A model generated the notes under the pieces. The model worked only from the letters and a program-made list of their open reading frames with translations, was not told the origin of the DNA and did not search any database. The translations under genes were made by a program, and so were the position numbers. A stretch of DNA of 64,000 bases, from the NCBI GenBank assembly GCA_002428325.1, contig DIVR01000037.1, positions 8,242-72,241 of the forward strand, written 5' to 3'. Shown here one piece after another: positions 27,983 through 36,862 of this stretch. The stretch is from a bacterium UBP4_UBA6127 (GTDB taxonomy: Bacteria > UBP4 > UBA4092). How positions within the stretch are numbered: position 1 is the first letter of the stretch; each line of letters starts with the position of its first letter.

Positions 27983-28207
27983 CTTAAATCCCCCTTATAG
28001 AAACAGTCTCTGATTGGCCCTGCTGACGATTTTGGGCTGCCCATCTAAATCACTATCGAAAGAATCGACAGGACTCCCCTTTCATCCTGCGACTTTTTTG
28101 ATAACGCCCCTATTGTATTTTTTGAATGAACTAGATGACCCGCTTTCTTTAAAAATAAAATAATGGCGCCTTTTTGTCAACAAAAAAGCTCATGTTAGAT
28201 AAACAGG

Positions 28208-28873
28208 TTAACGGATTTGAGAAGAATAAAATGAAGAAAGTAATTCCAAGCTGATTTCATTCAGAGAATCCACCGAAATATCCGCCCGGCTGAAATCCTG
28301 ATGCCGGGTATAAGGATGGGGAAACGCCACACATTTCATCCCCGCCTCTTTTGAAGACTGCACCCCATAGGAGGTGTCTTCAATAGCGATACATTCTTCC
28401 ACCGGGACTTTTAATCGGCTGGCTGCCAACTGGTATATTTCCGGATGAGGTTTTCCATGGACCACATCATCCCCTGAAGTCAGTGTCTGAAAATAGGATT
28501 CTATTTTTAGGGTTTTCACAATCATCTGGATATCCGCCCGGCAGGAACCAGAGGCTATGCCTATCAGGATTCCAGCGGACTTAAGCCTTTTCAATAAGGG
28601 AGTCAGCCCTGGCATCTCGACTGCTTCATTTATCATCAACCCCTGGTAAGCTTTGTTTTTCTGCCCCATAAATTCCTGGATGCCCACCGGGACTCCAAAA
28701 TTATGTTTCAGATAATCATAATCATCTGCCAGCCTTCGGCCTATCATCGGAATAAAATCTTTTTCCTCTAATTGGATTCCCCACTGGGCCATGACCTGAT
28801 TAATTGCTTTCATCTGAACCGGCTCACTATCAATAATGACTCCATCCATATCAAAAATAACGGCTTTCACCAC
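28208..28873 (-). CDS. HAD-superfamily phosphatase, beta-phosphoglucomutase-like
   Basis: About 221 residues. The core has the HAD motifs FDMDGVIIDSEP (nucleophile and acid/base Asp), GIASGS, KPHPEIY and IEDTSYGVQSSKEAG, with the helical cap of the beta-phosphoglucomutase subgroup between motifs I and II. It should hydrolyse or isomerise a small phosphorylated sugar. The open frame extends to 29023, but AAAGGA nine bases before a GTG at 28873 gives the family's usual length, so that start is preferred; the longer version would overlap the divergent YggT gene. Confidence 0.83.
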   Translation of the reverse strand: MVKAVIFDMDGVIIDSEPVQMKAINQVMAQWGIQLEEKDFIPMIGRRLADDYDYLKHNFGVPVGIQEFMGQKNKAYQGLMINEAVEMPGLTPLLKRLKSAGILIGIASGSCRADIQMIVKTLKIESYFQTLTSGDDVVHGKPHPEIYQLAASRLKVPVEECIAIEDTSYGVQSSKEAGMKCVAFPHPYTRHQDFSRADISVDSLNEISLELLSSFYSSQIR

Positions 28874-29003
28874 AACACAAATTCCTTTCGATGTAACGGC
28901 ATATTTATTGAATGATTGTTCCATGTTACCATATTCAACTACGGCTGCTGTCAGCCTGGATGTTATTGAATCGTTAAATATGTTTTCCAAGGAGTCTTTT
29001 TTC

Positions 29004-29276
29004 ATGAACCCATTTTTAATCATGAGCTACATCATCAAACTGGTTAATCTTTACGAGTTCATTTTAATCGTTAGGATAATTTTGTCCTTCATCCATCATA
29101 ATCCCTACAACCCGGTCATCCAGTGGATTTTTCGACTGACCGATCCGGTCATGGATTTCATTCGACGATATATTCCCTGCCAAATTGGAATGATAGATTT
29201 CTCTCCCATGATAATTATTATTCTTTTGCATCTGATGGTCATCGCCATCCGCAATTTGCTCATCATCCTACTATAA
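29004..29276 (+). CDS. YggT family membrane protein
   Basis: 90 residues with two hydrophobic hairpins. The stretch NLYEFILIVRIILSFIHHNP and the LTDPVMDFIRRYIP block are the YggT repeat pattern. Members are small integral membrane proteins often found with cell-division or proline-biosynthesis genes; the molecular role is unsettled. The open frame begins upstream at 28836, but the ATG at 29004 follows AAGGAG by nine bases and starts at the usual N-terminus. It diverges from the HAD gene. Confidence 0.85.
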   Translation: MNPFLIMSYIIKLVNLYEFILIVRIILSFIHHNPYNPVIQWIFRLTDPVMDFIRRYIPCQIGMIDFSPMIIIILLHLMVIAIRNLLIILL

Positions 29277-29394
29277 CCTCTGCAGACCGCTCCAGATAAG
29301 CCTTTCAAGCACTACACCTTTTTCATTACGCTTTTTTGTATCTCATCATGGCGAGATAAGAATAAAATATTTTACATATTTTTTTCATACTATC

Positions 29395-29422
29395 TTGACA
29401 GCCTTTTAATTTATGATACGAT
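29395..29422 (+). promoter_or_regulatory. Sigma-70-type promoter of the H1-like gene
   Basis: A consensus -35 TTGACA (29395-29400), a 16-base spacer and TACGAT (29417-29422, four of six) lie 26 bases before the TTG start. Together with an extended AAGGAGGTGA ribosome binding site (29433-29442) this suggests strong expression. Confidence 0.7.
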
Positions 29423-29448
29423 TGAGCATAGTAAGGAGGTGATTTCCT

Positions 29449-29640
29449 TTGGCTGGTGTGACGAAAAAACCTGCTGCGAAAAAACCCGCAGTGAAAAAGG
29501 CAGCCCCGAAAAAAGCAGCGGTGAAAAAAGCTGCTGCTCCTAAAAAAGCAGTCGTGAAGAAAGCTGCTCCTAAAAAAGCCGCTCCGAAAAAAGCTGCCGC
29601 CAAGAAAGCTGCTCCTAAAAAAGCAGCCGTTAAGAAGTAA
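29449..29640 (+). CDS. Lysine/alanine-rich histone H1-like DNA-binding peptide
   Basis: 63 residues, of which 24 are Lys in 12 KK pairs spaced almost always five residues apart, separated by Ala/Pro/Val triplets (pattern KKAAP, KKAAV). This is the tail composition of eukaryotic H1 and of bacterial Hc1/AlgP-type proteins that bind and compact DNA; there is no folded domain. The start is a TTG placed nine bases after AGGAGG. It has its own promoter and a near-perfect terminator (29691), so it forms a separate transcription unit. Confidence 0.78.
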   Translation: MAGVTKKPAAKKPAVKKAAPKKAAVKKAAAPKKAVVKKAAPKKAAPKKAAAKKAAPKKAAVKK

Positions 29641-29690
29641 TTTAGAATTAGACCTTAATGACGTATTTAGTTCTTGCCCTCAAGTGCAAG

Positions 29691-29726
29691 ACCGTCCCAA
29701 TAGCGATAAATGGGACGGTTTTTTTT
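29691..29726 (+). terminator. Rho-independent terminator of the H1-like gene
   Basis: The stem ACCGTCCCA / TGGGACGGT (9 bp, 11-base loop) runs directly into eight T. Confidence 0.93.
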
Positions 29727-29924
29727 CCCTCTGGTTTATCCTGCAGATTCACCCTGGGAATTTATCCTTCAAATCAAGTCAAACAGTTGATTTCAGGCTT
29801 GTTTTTCCCCTTTTATATCCCCAAAAACATAAAAATACTCAGGAGAGTATTTCCAGATTTTAACCTCAAAAAAACCTGATTCTACAAACCTGTTTTAGAT
29901 CCATTATTTTTGTATCCGTCGATA

Positions 29925-30101
29925 ATGGTTTTTTATTTTTTTGATAAGGCAAAATCGGAGGACTGGATAACTGATTTATATCCGAAACAGGGCTATGAAA
30001 GATTTTTTGTTTATGGGCAGTGGTTTCTAATCATCGAGAATAATCAATTCCTGGATATGAATATTTCTTTCCCGGTTTCAGCCCCTAATAAAAAAAACTG
30101 A
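29925..30101 (+). CDS. Doubtful small ORF, possibly a gene remnant
   Basis: 58 codons from an ATG at 29925. The product is rich in aromatic residues (DWITDLYPKQGYERFF, YGQWFLIIENNQF) and has protein-like composition, but there is no ribosome binding site, the open frame begins with a stop only a few codons upstream, and no family is recognised. It may be the tail of a truncated gene. It follows the H1-like gene's terminator. Confidence 0.22.
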   Translation: MVFYFFDKAKSEDWITDLYPKQGYERFFVYGQWFLIIENNQFLDMNISFPVSAPNKKN

Positions 30102-30108
30102 GGGGTTG

Positions 30109-30165
30109 TGCCTCTCAGCTTCAGTTATGCCTCTTAGCTTCAGTTATGCCTCTTATCTTCATTAG
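30109..30165. repeat. Three tandem copies of a 19-base unit
   Basis: The units start TGCCTCTCAGC, TGCCTCTTAGC and TGCCTCTTATC at 30109, 30128 and 30147. Copies 1 and 2 differ at one base; copy 3 is more diverged. They lie 41 bases beyond the end of the anti-sigma gene (30206). Confidence 0.85.
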
Positions 30166-30205
30166 ATTGATTATCTATACTGAAAATACTTATTCCAGAA
30201 CATCG

Positions 30206-31063
30206 TTACAAAAGATGAGCCAGATGAGCAGTTTCATTTTCCGGTATATAGGTTATCAATTCCGGGGTAATTAACTTGGAAAGTTTTTCTTCCGGCAAAT
30301 CGGAAGTTACCACATACACCAGGTTGTTTTTCTTCCACAGTAACTGGTTTAGATTTCCGGTACTGGCAAACAAATAGGTTTCACCATTGACTCTATGGGG
30401 TTTTCCTCTGGGAATTTTCTCATGGGTCCCGGAAATAATCTCAATCGCAATATGATGCTCATCTTCTTTCAATGCCAGGTAAATGCTGGGTTTTCCAGCC
30501 AATTCACAATATTTACATCCATGAATTTTAAAATCGGCGGTTTGAAAAGCAGGAAAGGCCACCCGGAAATTTCTCTTATGGGAATCATTAATCCCCTTCA
30601 CTATCAAGGCCGGGTCTTCCTCCGTAAAATCATATCCCGTCAGCGGCTTGCTGTTATGTTCATAACAATCCCGAGCCGATGCGAATATCCAGTTCTGGGA
30701 GAGGTCTTTTTCCACTGGTCGGGGTATCAGAATAGTAACCATGATAACTAAAACCAGGGTCGCAAATGAAAATCCCCAGGCGGAAACAGGTTTATGCTTA
30801 AAATAGTTTTTAATAAAAGCCCAGAGAGTCAATCGTTGGGATTCTTTCTCCAGAGCGGCATGAATTCGATTTTTCACCTCGGCAGGTATCGGAGTATGGG
30901 AGAGCTTGGATTTTACTAAGCTCTTACTGTATCCTTCAAATTTCACCCGAGCCTGACATTCTTCACAAGTCTCGTAATGGTCCCGTAACTCCATATACAA
31001 CTCAGGAGCGACTTCGTTATCCAGCCAGGCGCTGATATGTTCACTGGCGGTTTTACAATTCAT
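30206..31063 (-). CDS. Anti-sigma factor with a zinc-binding N-terminal domain
   Basis: 285 residues. The first 40 form a zf-HC2/ZAS domain (H29-x3-C33-x2-C36, with Cys3 as a further ligand) that binds ECF sigma factors. A transmembrane helix lies near 92-113. The rest is periplasmic and contains further Cys (for example CKYCELAG near 180), which could sense redox or ligand state. The gene follows its sigma factor after 11 bases, the usual cotranscribed pair. The stimulus cannot be read from the sequence. Confidence 0.85.
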   Translation of the reverse strand: MNCKTASEHISAWLDNEVAPELYMELRDHYETCEECQARVKFEGYSKSLVKSKLSHTPIPAEVKNRIHAALEKESQRLTLWAFIKNYFKHKPVSAWGFSFATLVLVIMVTILIPRPVEKDLSQNWIFASARDCYEHNSKPLTGYDFTEEDPALIVKGINDSHKRNFRVAFPAFQTADFKIHGCKYCELAGKPSIYLALKEDEHHIAIEIISGTHEKIPRGKPHRVNGETYLFASTGNLNQLLWKKNNLVYVVTSDLPEEKLSKLITPELITYIPENETAHLAHLL

Positions 31064-31074
31064 GAGTAACCCTC

Positions 31075-31677
31075 TTATTCATTTGCCACCTTGATATAAC
31101 CTTCCTGCCGGGCATAATCCAACAGGTAAGACTGCAACATTTTCCGTCCTCTGGAGATACGGGAACGGACCGTTCCCGTAGGACATCCCATAATCTCTGA
31201 TATTTCCTGATAAGATAACTCTTCCAAATCACATAAAATTACGGCGGTACGGAATTCCTCCGGAATTTTTTCCAGCGCTTCCACCACTTCATCACCCAAC
31301 ATTTTTCCAAAAATGTCGTTTTGAACAGCCCTCAACATCTCACTGGAATTATTTTTGGCGACCCTTTCAAAGTAAGGCTCGATTTCATCATACCCAACTT
31401 TTCTGGGTTCACTGACTTTTTTCCGGTATTGGTTAATAAATGTGTTTCTTAATATCTTCAACAACCAGGCGCGCAGATTGGTTCCCTTCTGAAATTGGTA
31501 ATAAAACCGAAAAGCGCGAAGAATGGTATCCTGAACCAGGTCTGCGGCATCATCAGGGTTTCGGGTAAATCGAAGGCCCATATGATAAAGAAGATCCATA
31601 TAAGGTTGGATAGAAGCCTCAAACTCTTCCCGGGAGTTCCCCTGGTCATCACCATCGCCGGTATCCACAGGAGCCAT
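31075..31677 (-). CDS. ECF-type RNA polymerase sigma factor
   Basis: About 200 residues with sigma region 2 (PDDAADLVQDTILRAFRFYY, then GTNLRAWLLKILRNTF) and region 4 (LCDLEELSYQEISEIMGCP, GTVRSRISRGRKMLQ). It directs RNA polymerase to a small regulon under control of the adjacent anti-sigma factor. The frame is open to an ATG at 31752, but that adds a hydrophobic segment unusual for a sigma factor. Neither ATG has a clear ribosome binding site, so the start is uncertain. Confidence 0.88.
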   Translation of the reverse strand: MAPVDTGDGDDQGNSREEFEASIQPYMDLLYHMGLRFTRNPDDAADLVQDTILRAFRFYYQFQKGTNLRAWLLKILRNTFINQYRKKVSEPRKVGYDEIEPYFERVAKNNSSEMLRAVQNDIFGKMLGDEVVEALEKIPEEFRTAVILCDLEELSYQEISEIMGCPTGTVRSRISRGRKMLQSYLLDYARQEGYIKVANE

Positions 31678-32010
31678 AATTGATAATAAGACCGGAAATC
31701 CGCTTAATATTCCCAAACTCAACCAAAATCCTGTATTTATAAAGTTCAACATTCTTATTTGCCCAATCTATATAGAAGATTGATTCATTTTATACTATCC
31801 CCTCATTGATGACAATGAATGCTGTTATCCTGAATCATGAGGAACCTATAGTAATACCCGGACATGCTTCGGAAACCCGGATACGGTTTCATTCTGAAAA
31901 ACCGAATGGATTTTTGCCCTGAAACTTGCGATTTTTGCCGCCCTATAATAGGATTAATTATCTAAAGAGGCTTGACCCCCTCTTTTCAAGAGCAATGGCA
32001 GGAGTATTTC

Positions 32011-32544
32011 ATGTTAAAAATCCATAACCAGAATTTATCAGAAGAAAGACATCACGTGGTCAGTGCCCTGGTGGAGAATCACCCTGGTGTCCTGGCAAAA
32101 ATTGCCGGTTTGTTTTCTGCCCGTGGTTTCAATATTGACAGCCTGACGGTTGGTATTACTGAAGATCCGACCGTATCCCGAATGACAATTGTGGTCAGGG
32201 GAGATGACCGCATTCTGGAACAGGTCACTAAACAGCTGGATCGGCTTCCAATCGTTATCGAAGTCCGTGATTTCGTGGGAGAAGATTTTGTAGACCGGGA
32301 ACTATTACTGGTAAAAGTCTCTGCCAACAGCAAATCTCGGCCGGAAATCATCCAGATGATTGAAATATTCCGAGCCCGTATCGTGGATGTCAGCCTTTTA
32401 TCTCTTACCGTGGAGCTTACCGGTGATCAGGATAAACTGAAGGCTTTCCTGGACTTACTGCGTCCATTTGGAATTCAGGAAATAGCCCGTACCGGGCTGG
32501 TCGCCATGAGCCGCGGCCCTTTAAAAAACAACACGGATAAATAG
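32011..32544 (+). CDS. ilvH: Acetolactate synthase small (regulatory) subunit
   Basis: 177 residues. The N-terminal ACT domain begins with HHVVSALVENHPGVLAKIAG and has FSARGFNIDSLTVG, the valine-binding loop of IlvH/IlvN. The C-terminal half is the second ACT-like domain (RELLLVKV...). It activates and confers feedback inhibition on the catalytic subunit IlvB, which is not in this window. The ATG at 32011 follows AGGAG; the frame's first possible start (31972) has no ribosome binding site. ilvC follows after 110 bases. Confidence 0.92.
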   Translation: MLKIHNQNLSEERHHVVSALVENHPGVLAKIAGLFSARGFNIDSLTVGITEDPTVSRMTIVVRGDDRILEQVTKQLDRLPIVIEVRDFVGEDFVDRELLLVKVSANSKSRPEIIQMIEIFRARIVDVSLLSLTVELTGDQDKLKAFLDLLRPFGIQEIARTGLVAMSRGPLKNNTDK

Positions 32545-32636
32545 TTGTTTTATCGGTGTTTTAGCCCTTAATTTGCATTTTAACGGGGGTTGTTCTATTC
32601 TTGATAGTTACAAGCTTTTCCCTCGATTAATATTAA

Positions 32637-33659
<1,023 letters not shown>

Positions 33660-33684
33660 TCTCCAGATTCTTTTAATATTTAAA

Positions 33685-33717
33685 GGGTATCCGGCTTAAC
33701 GCCGGATACCCTTTTTT
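33685..33717 (+). terminator. Rho-independent terminator after ilvC
   Basis: A perfect 11-bp stem GGGTATCCGGC / GCCGGATACCC with a 5-base loop is followed by six T. It ends the ilvH-ilvC transcript. Confidence 0.95.
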
Positions 33718-33963
33718 CGTTTTTATCCCCAGGGGGGGTTGATTTATTATTTTTTTAGCCTAAAATAGAAATTAGTGATACAATGATAACCCGAATTGAA
33801 ATTAGAGGGATTCAACGTATAAGGTGAACAGAATCTTGCGGAAAAATAGTAGAATCCCGGCAATTGGATGTAACTGGACTGTGGAAACTGGAACCCAAAA
33901 CTCAAGTGGGCGCCCATTCTGCAACCGGTCGTGGAGTGATAAGAAGGCTTGGGTAAAGCCGAC
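33718..33963. other. Gene-free stretch with possible structured RNA
   Basis: After the ilvC terminator the stretch holds the promoter candidate, a pair of complementary 7-mers (GGGATTC near 33808 and GAATCCC near 33852), a self-complementary TGGGCGCCCA and a small GGCTT/AAGCC hairpin. No known riboswitch or housekeeping RNA core was recognised. Both strands are open in one frame here, but neither looks like a gene. Confidence 0.35.
33739..33766 (+). promoter_or_regulatory. Promoter candidate with no clear gene downstream
   Basis: TTGATT (33739-33744), a 16-base spacer and TAAAAT (33761-33766) resemble a sigma-70 promoter (five of six at -10). The first plus-strand gene, rny, is nearly 700 bases away. 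It could drive a small RNA or a long rny leader. Confidence 0.4.
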
Positions 33964-34164
33964 TTATGAAGAATTGGAGTTTTTTTCTTCGTACCAGACG
34001 GATATAAAAATGTACACAGAATCCATATACGCAGTCATATTTTGCTGGATATGTTTAATCTCGGCATCAGGGTGTTTTTCCATCCACTGGTTTATTAATT
34101 CCAGCAGATTCCATATCTGCGTTTTTTCTCCCACGGCAGCTGTTGCAAAAAAATGGACTTTCAT
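33964..34164 (-). CDS. Small conserved-looking protein of unknown function
   Basis: 66 residues, soluble. The start KVHFFATAAVG, the helix ELINQWMEKHPDAEIKHIQQ and the final strand YIFISVWYEE give a compact alpha/beta pattern seen in short uncharacterised proteins with a NPDIEV-like segment. The ATG at 34164 lies nine bases after AAGGGGG and is preferred over the in-frame start at 34290. The long plus-strand frame covering it has unlikely composition. No function can be assigned. Confidence 0.6.
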   Translation of the reverse strand: MKVHFFATAAVGEKTQIWNLLELINQWMEKHPDAEIKHIQQNMTAYMDSVYIFISVWYEEKNSNSS

Positions 34165-34438
34165 GAACCCAAGCCCCCTTTCAGGGTTGGCATTGAAAAC
34201 CTTAGGGCTGATTCTATCCCAAGACAGCTTTTTTTTCAATGAAAACCCGATTTTAAACGTCTTAGACATTTTTCGAAAAATTCCATCCACCCGAGCGCCG
34301 GCCTCCGCAACTCTTTATATACCTGTTTAACGAATCCTCTATCAGGAGTTCCTGGATCCTTGTTATCCTGAACAGAATCAGGGTATGGGTTATCGGATTC
34401 AGTTATTGGAATTATCTATAGAAAGAGGAGAAGGACCT

Positions 34439-36010
34439 ATGTCATTAACCAATATTTGGTTGATTGCGGTAGCTCTCATTGATGTAGCCGCCGTGATATT
34501 TGTTGTTTTCTACCTTTTCCGGAGAATGAGTTCGGAAGGGAAAATCAAATCTGCCCAGAAAATGGCAGACCAGATTATTCTTGAATCGGAAAAGGAATCC
34601 GAAGTAAAGCAAAAAACGGTTATCCTGCAAGCTAAAGAAAAAATCCTCGAAGAAAAATCTAAATTTGAACGGGATTGCAACGAGAGGATGTCTAAAATTT
34701 CATCTATCGAGCGACGGGCTGCCGATAAAGAAAGTTTAATGTCCCGGAAGCTTGAACAGGTCGAAAAAAAGGATAAAGATTTAGGGGAACGAGAAAAAGA
34801 ACTCAGTAAAAAAGAACAAAAGATTTCTGAAAAAGAACAGCGTCTTACTCTTACCTTGGAAGAACAGAAGCAAAAACTCCAGCAGATTTCCGGCATGACG
34901 GCTGAACAAGCAAAGAAGGAATTGCTGACAGCCTTGGAAGAAGATTTAAAAGTTGATGCCGCCATGTTGATTCGCAATATGGAAAACGAAGCGAAGGAAT
35001 CAGGGGATAAGAAAGCCCGCCATATTGTACTGACGGCACTGCAGCGTTGCGCCTCTGACCATACCTCAGAAGTCTCAGTCTCCAGTGTCCAATTACCCTC
35101 AGAAGAAGTCAAAGGCAAGATTATTGGCCGTGAAGGACGTAATATTCGAGCCTTGGAAGCTGCCACAGGGGTTACTTTTATTATTGATGACACTCCCGAG
35201 ACCATTGTTATATCAGGATTCGATCCTTTGCGCCGGGAAATTGCCAGAGTCTCCCTGGAAAGGCTTCTAGCCGACGGCCGCGTCCATCCAGCCAGAATTG
35301 AGGAAGTGGTTGCCAAGACTCGCAAAGAAATCCTGGAATTCACCAAAGAAGCCGGCAAACAGGCTGCATTGGATGTGGGAGTCCATGGATTACACCCGGA
35401 ATTAACAGCTATCTTAGGAAGGCTTCATTTCCGGACCAGTTTTGGGCAGAATGTCCTGAACCATGCCAAGGAAGTTTCCTGGATTGCTGAAAGCATTGCC
35501 TCCGAACTGGGTTTTGATACCAATTTAGTGAAACGCGCCGCCTTACTGCATGATGTCGGCAAAGCTGTGGACCACGAAATAGAAGGGCCCCATGCCTTAA
35601 TTGGGGCTGAATTAGCCAAGAAATACCGGGAACGGCCAGAAGTGGTTGCCGCAATTGGCGGACACCATGGAGAAGTTACGGACCAGAGCATTGAAGCGGT
35701 CATTGTCCAGGCAGCAGACGCAATTTCCGGAGCCCGTCCAGGAGCTCGCCGTGATTCCATTGAAGGTTATATCAAACGTTTGGAGAAACTGGAAGAAATA
35801 GCGGATTCTTTCCAGGGCGTTTCCAAAGCCTTTGCCATGCAGGCCGGCCGTGAGCTTCGGGTTATCGTTGAACCGGAAGGCATTGATGATAATGGGGCCT
35901 TGCAATTAGCCAGAAATATCGCCAAACGCATTGAAGGCGAAGTAAAATATCCTGGTATGATCAAAGTTACTGTGGTTCGGGAAACCCGAGCCATAGAATA
36001 TGCCATGTAG
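34439..36010 (+). CDS. rny: Ribonuclease Y
   Basis: About 523 residues: an N-terminal membrane anchor (about 5-27), a long charged coiled coil (about 40-180), a KH domain (KGKIIGREGRNIRALEAATG), an HD hydrolase domain (LLHDVGKAVDHE) and the conserved C-terminal region ending RAIEYAM. It is the membrane-bound endonuclease that starts mRNA decay in bacteria without, or in addition to, RNase E. The ATG at 34439 follows AGAGGAGAAGG; the frame opens earlier at 34385. The YmdB gene follows after 12 bases. Confidence 0.96.
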   Translation: MSLTNIWLIAVALIDVAAVIFVVFYLFRRMSSEGKIKSAQKMADQIILESEKESEVKQKTVILQAKEKILEEKSKFERDCNERMSKISSIERRAADKESLMSRKLEQVEKKDKDLGEREKELSKKEQKISEKEQRLTLTLEEQKQKLQQISGMTAEQAKKELLTALEEDLKVDAAMLIRNMENEAKESGDKKARHIVLTALQRCASDHTSEVSVSSVQLPSEEVKGKIIGREGRNIRALEAATGVTFIIDDTPETIVISGFDPLRREIARVSLERLLADGRVHPARIEEVVAKTRKEILEFTKEAGKQAALDVGVHGLHPELTAILGRLHFRTSFGQNVLNHAKEVSWIAESIASELGFDTNLVKRAALLHDVGKAVDHEIEGPHALIGAELAKKYRERPEVVAAIGGHHGEVTDQSIEAVIVQAADAISGARPGARRDSIEGYIKRLEKLEEIADSFQGVSKAFAMQAGRELRVIVEPEGIDDNGALQLARNIAKRIEGEVKYPGMIKVTVVRETRAIEYAM

Positions 36011-36022
36011 GAATCGATAAAC

Positions 36023-36811
36023 GTGAAGATATTATTTGTGGGAGACATTTTTGGACGTTCCGGAAGACGGGCAGTGGAAGAATGTCTCCCTTCCATTTTA
36101 GAAGAACATCAGGTTGATTTTTGTGTTGCCAATGGAGAGAATGCGGCGGCCGGAAAAGGATTGACTCCCGATATTGCCGAGCAGCTATTTTCTCTGGGGA
36201 TTGATGTCATCACCGGAGGAAACCATATCTGGCATCACAAAGAGATCATCCCCCTGTTGGAAACTGAAACCAGGATTCTCCGTCCGATTAATTTTCCCGA
36301 AGCTGTTCCCGGCAAGGGTTGGGGTCTTTATAAATCAACCCGTACCGGTGATTTAGTCGGGGTCATTTCTGCCATGGGCAGGATATTCCTGAGAGAACTG
36401 GATAATCCTTTCCATGTCATTGAGAAAATCCTTCCCGTAATACAGCAAAAGACTCCCATTATTCTGGTAGATTTCCATGCAGAGGCCACATCCGAGAAGG
36501 TAGCCATGGGATGGTTCCTGGATGGGAAAGTCAGCGCCTGTATCGGGACCCATACCCATATTCCGACTGCCGACGAAAAAATTCTTCCCCAGGGGACAGC
36601 CTATTTGACCGACAGCGGCATGACCGGTCCTTATGATTCGGTCATCGGCGTCCGCAAAGAAATCATCCTGGAAATGTTTCTGACTCAGATGCCGGTCCGC
36701 CATGAAGTCGCCAGCGGAGATACCCAATTTCATAGTGTCCTCATTGAAGTGGATAATAAAACCGGCAAGGCCACCGGGATATTCCGCATCCGTCGTGATT
36801 TAAAAGATTAA
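36023..36811 (+). CDS. ymdB: YmdB-family metallophosphoesterase (TIGR00282 type)
   Basis: 262 residues from a GTG start. The family's metal-binding motifs are all visible: GDIFGRSGR, NGENAAAGKG, GGNHIWHHKE, DFHAEATSEK and GTHTHIPTADE. In Bacillus the homologue hydrolyses 2',3'-cyclic mononucleotides or acts as a cAMP phosphodiesterase and influences biofilm formation and RNase Y-dependent RNA levels. The position directly behind rny is the same as in Firmicutes and supports a link to RNA turnover. Confidence 0.93.
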   Translation: MKILFVGDIFGRSGRRAVEECLPSILEEHQVDFCVANGENAAAGKGLTPDIAEQLFSLGIDVITGGNHIWHHKEIIPLLETETRILRPINFPEAVPGKGWGLYKSTRTGDLVGVISAMGRIFLRELDNPFHVIEKILPVIQQKTPIILVDFHAEATSEKVAMGWFLDGKVSACIGTHTHIPTADEKILPQGTAYLTDSGMTGPYDSVIGVRKEIILEMFLTQMPVRHEVASGDTQFHSVLIEVDNKTGKATGIFRIRRDLKD

Positions 36812-36862
36812 TTCCAATTTCTATCCAGCCAAAAACAGGTATTTCGGTTTATAATTTTCATC

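Larger units (their letters stand above)
29727..30205. other. Stretch of about 480 bases with one doubtful ORF and a tandem repeat
   Basis: It contains a 58-codon frame (29925-30101) and three tandem 19-base units (30109-30165). The rest is A+T-rich, with no recognised RNA or promoter. Confidence 0.5.

Noticed and set aside
30109..30165. Tandem units as a CRISPR array.
   Set aside because: The units are adjacent with no spacers, and no cas genes are nearby.
31964..31985. Hairpin AAAGAGG/CCTCTTT before ilvH as an attenuator.
   Set aside because: The stem is only 7 bp, there is no T-run and no leader peptide rich in Ile, Leu or Val was found.
33802..33963. Open continuation of the 66-residue minus-strand gene past its TAA (53 codons).
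   Set aside because: Unlike the propeller-gene tail, the composition is not clearly protein-like and an open run of this length is expected by chance in one of several frames.
33824..34330. A plus-strand frame containing KKAWVKPTYEELE and TDIKMY, reminiscent of the PqqA precursor peptide (W-x-K-P then E/D-xxx-Y).
   Set aside because: There is no start codon or ribosome binding site near the motif, the frame runs on far beyond a PqqA length, no radical SAM or other pqq gene is present, and a better supported gene lies on the opposite strand.
34510..35358. A 282-codon serine-rich frame antisense to rny.
   Set aside because: Serine-rich antisense frames arise from the Glu/Lys/Arg-rich coiled coil of RNase Y; there is no ribosome binding site.
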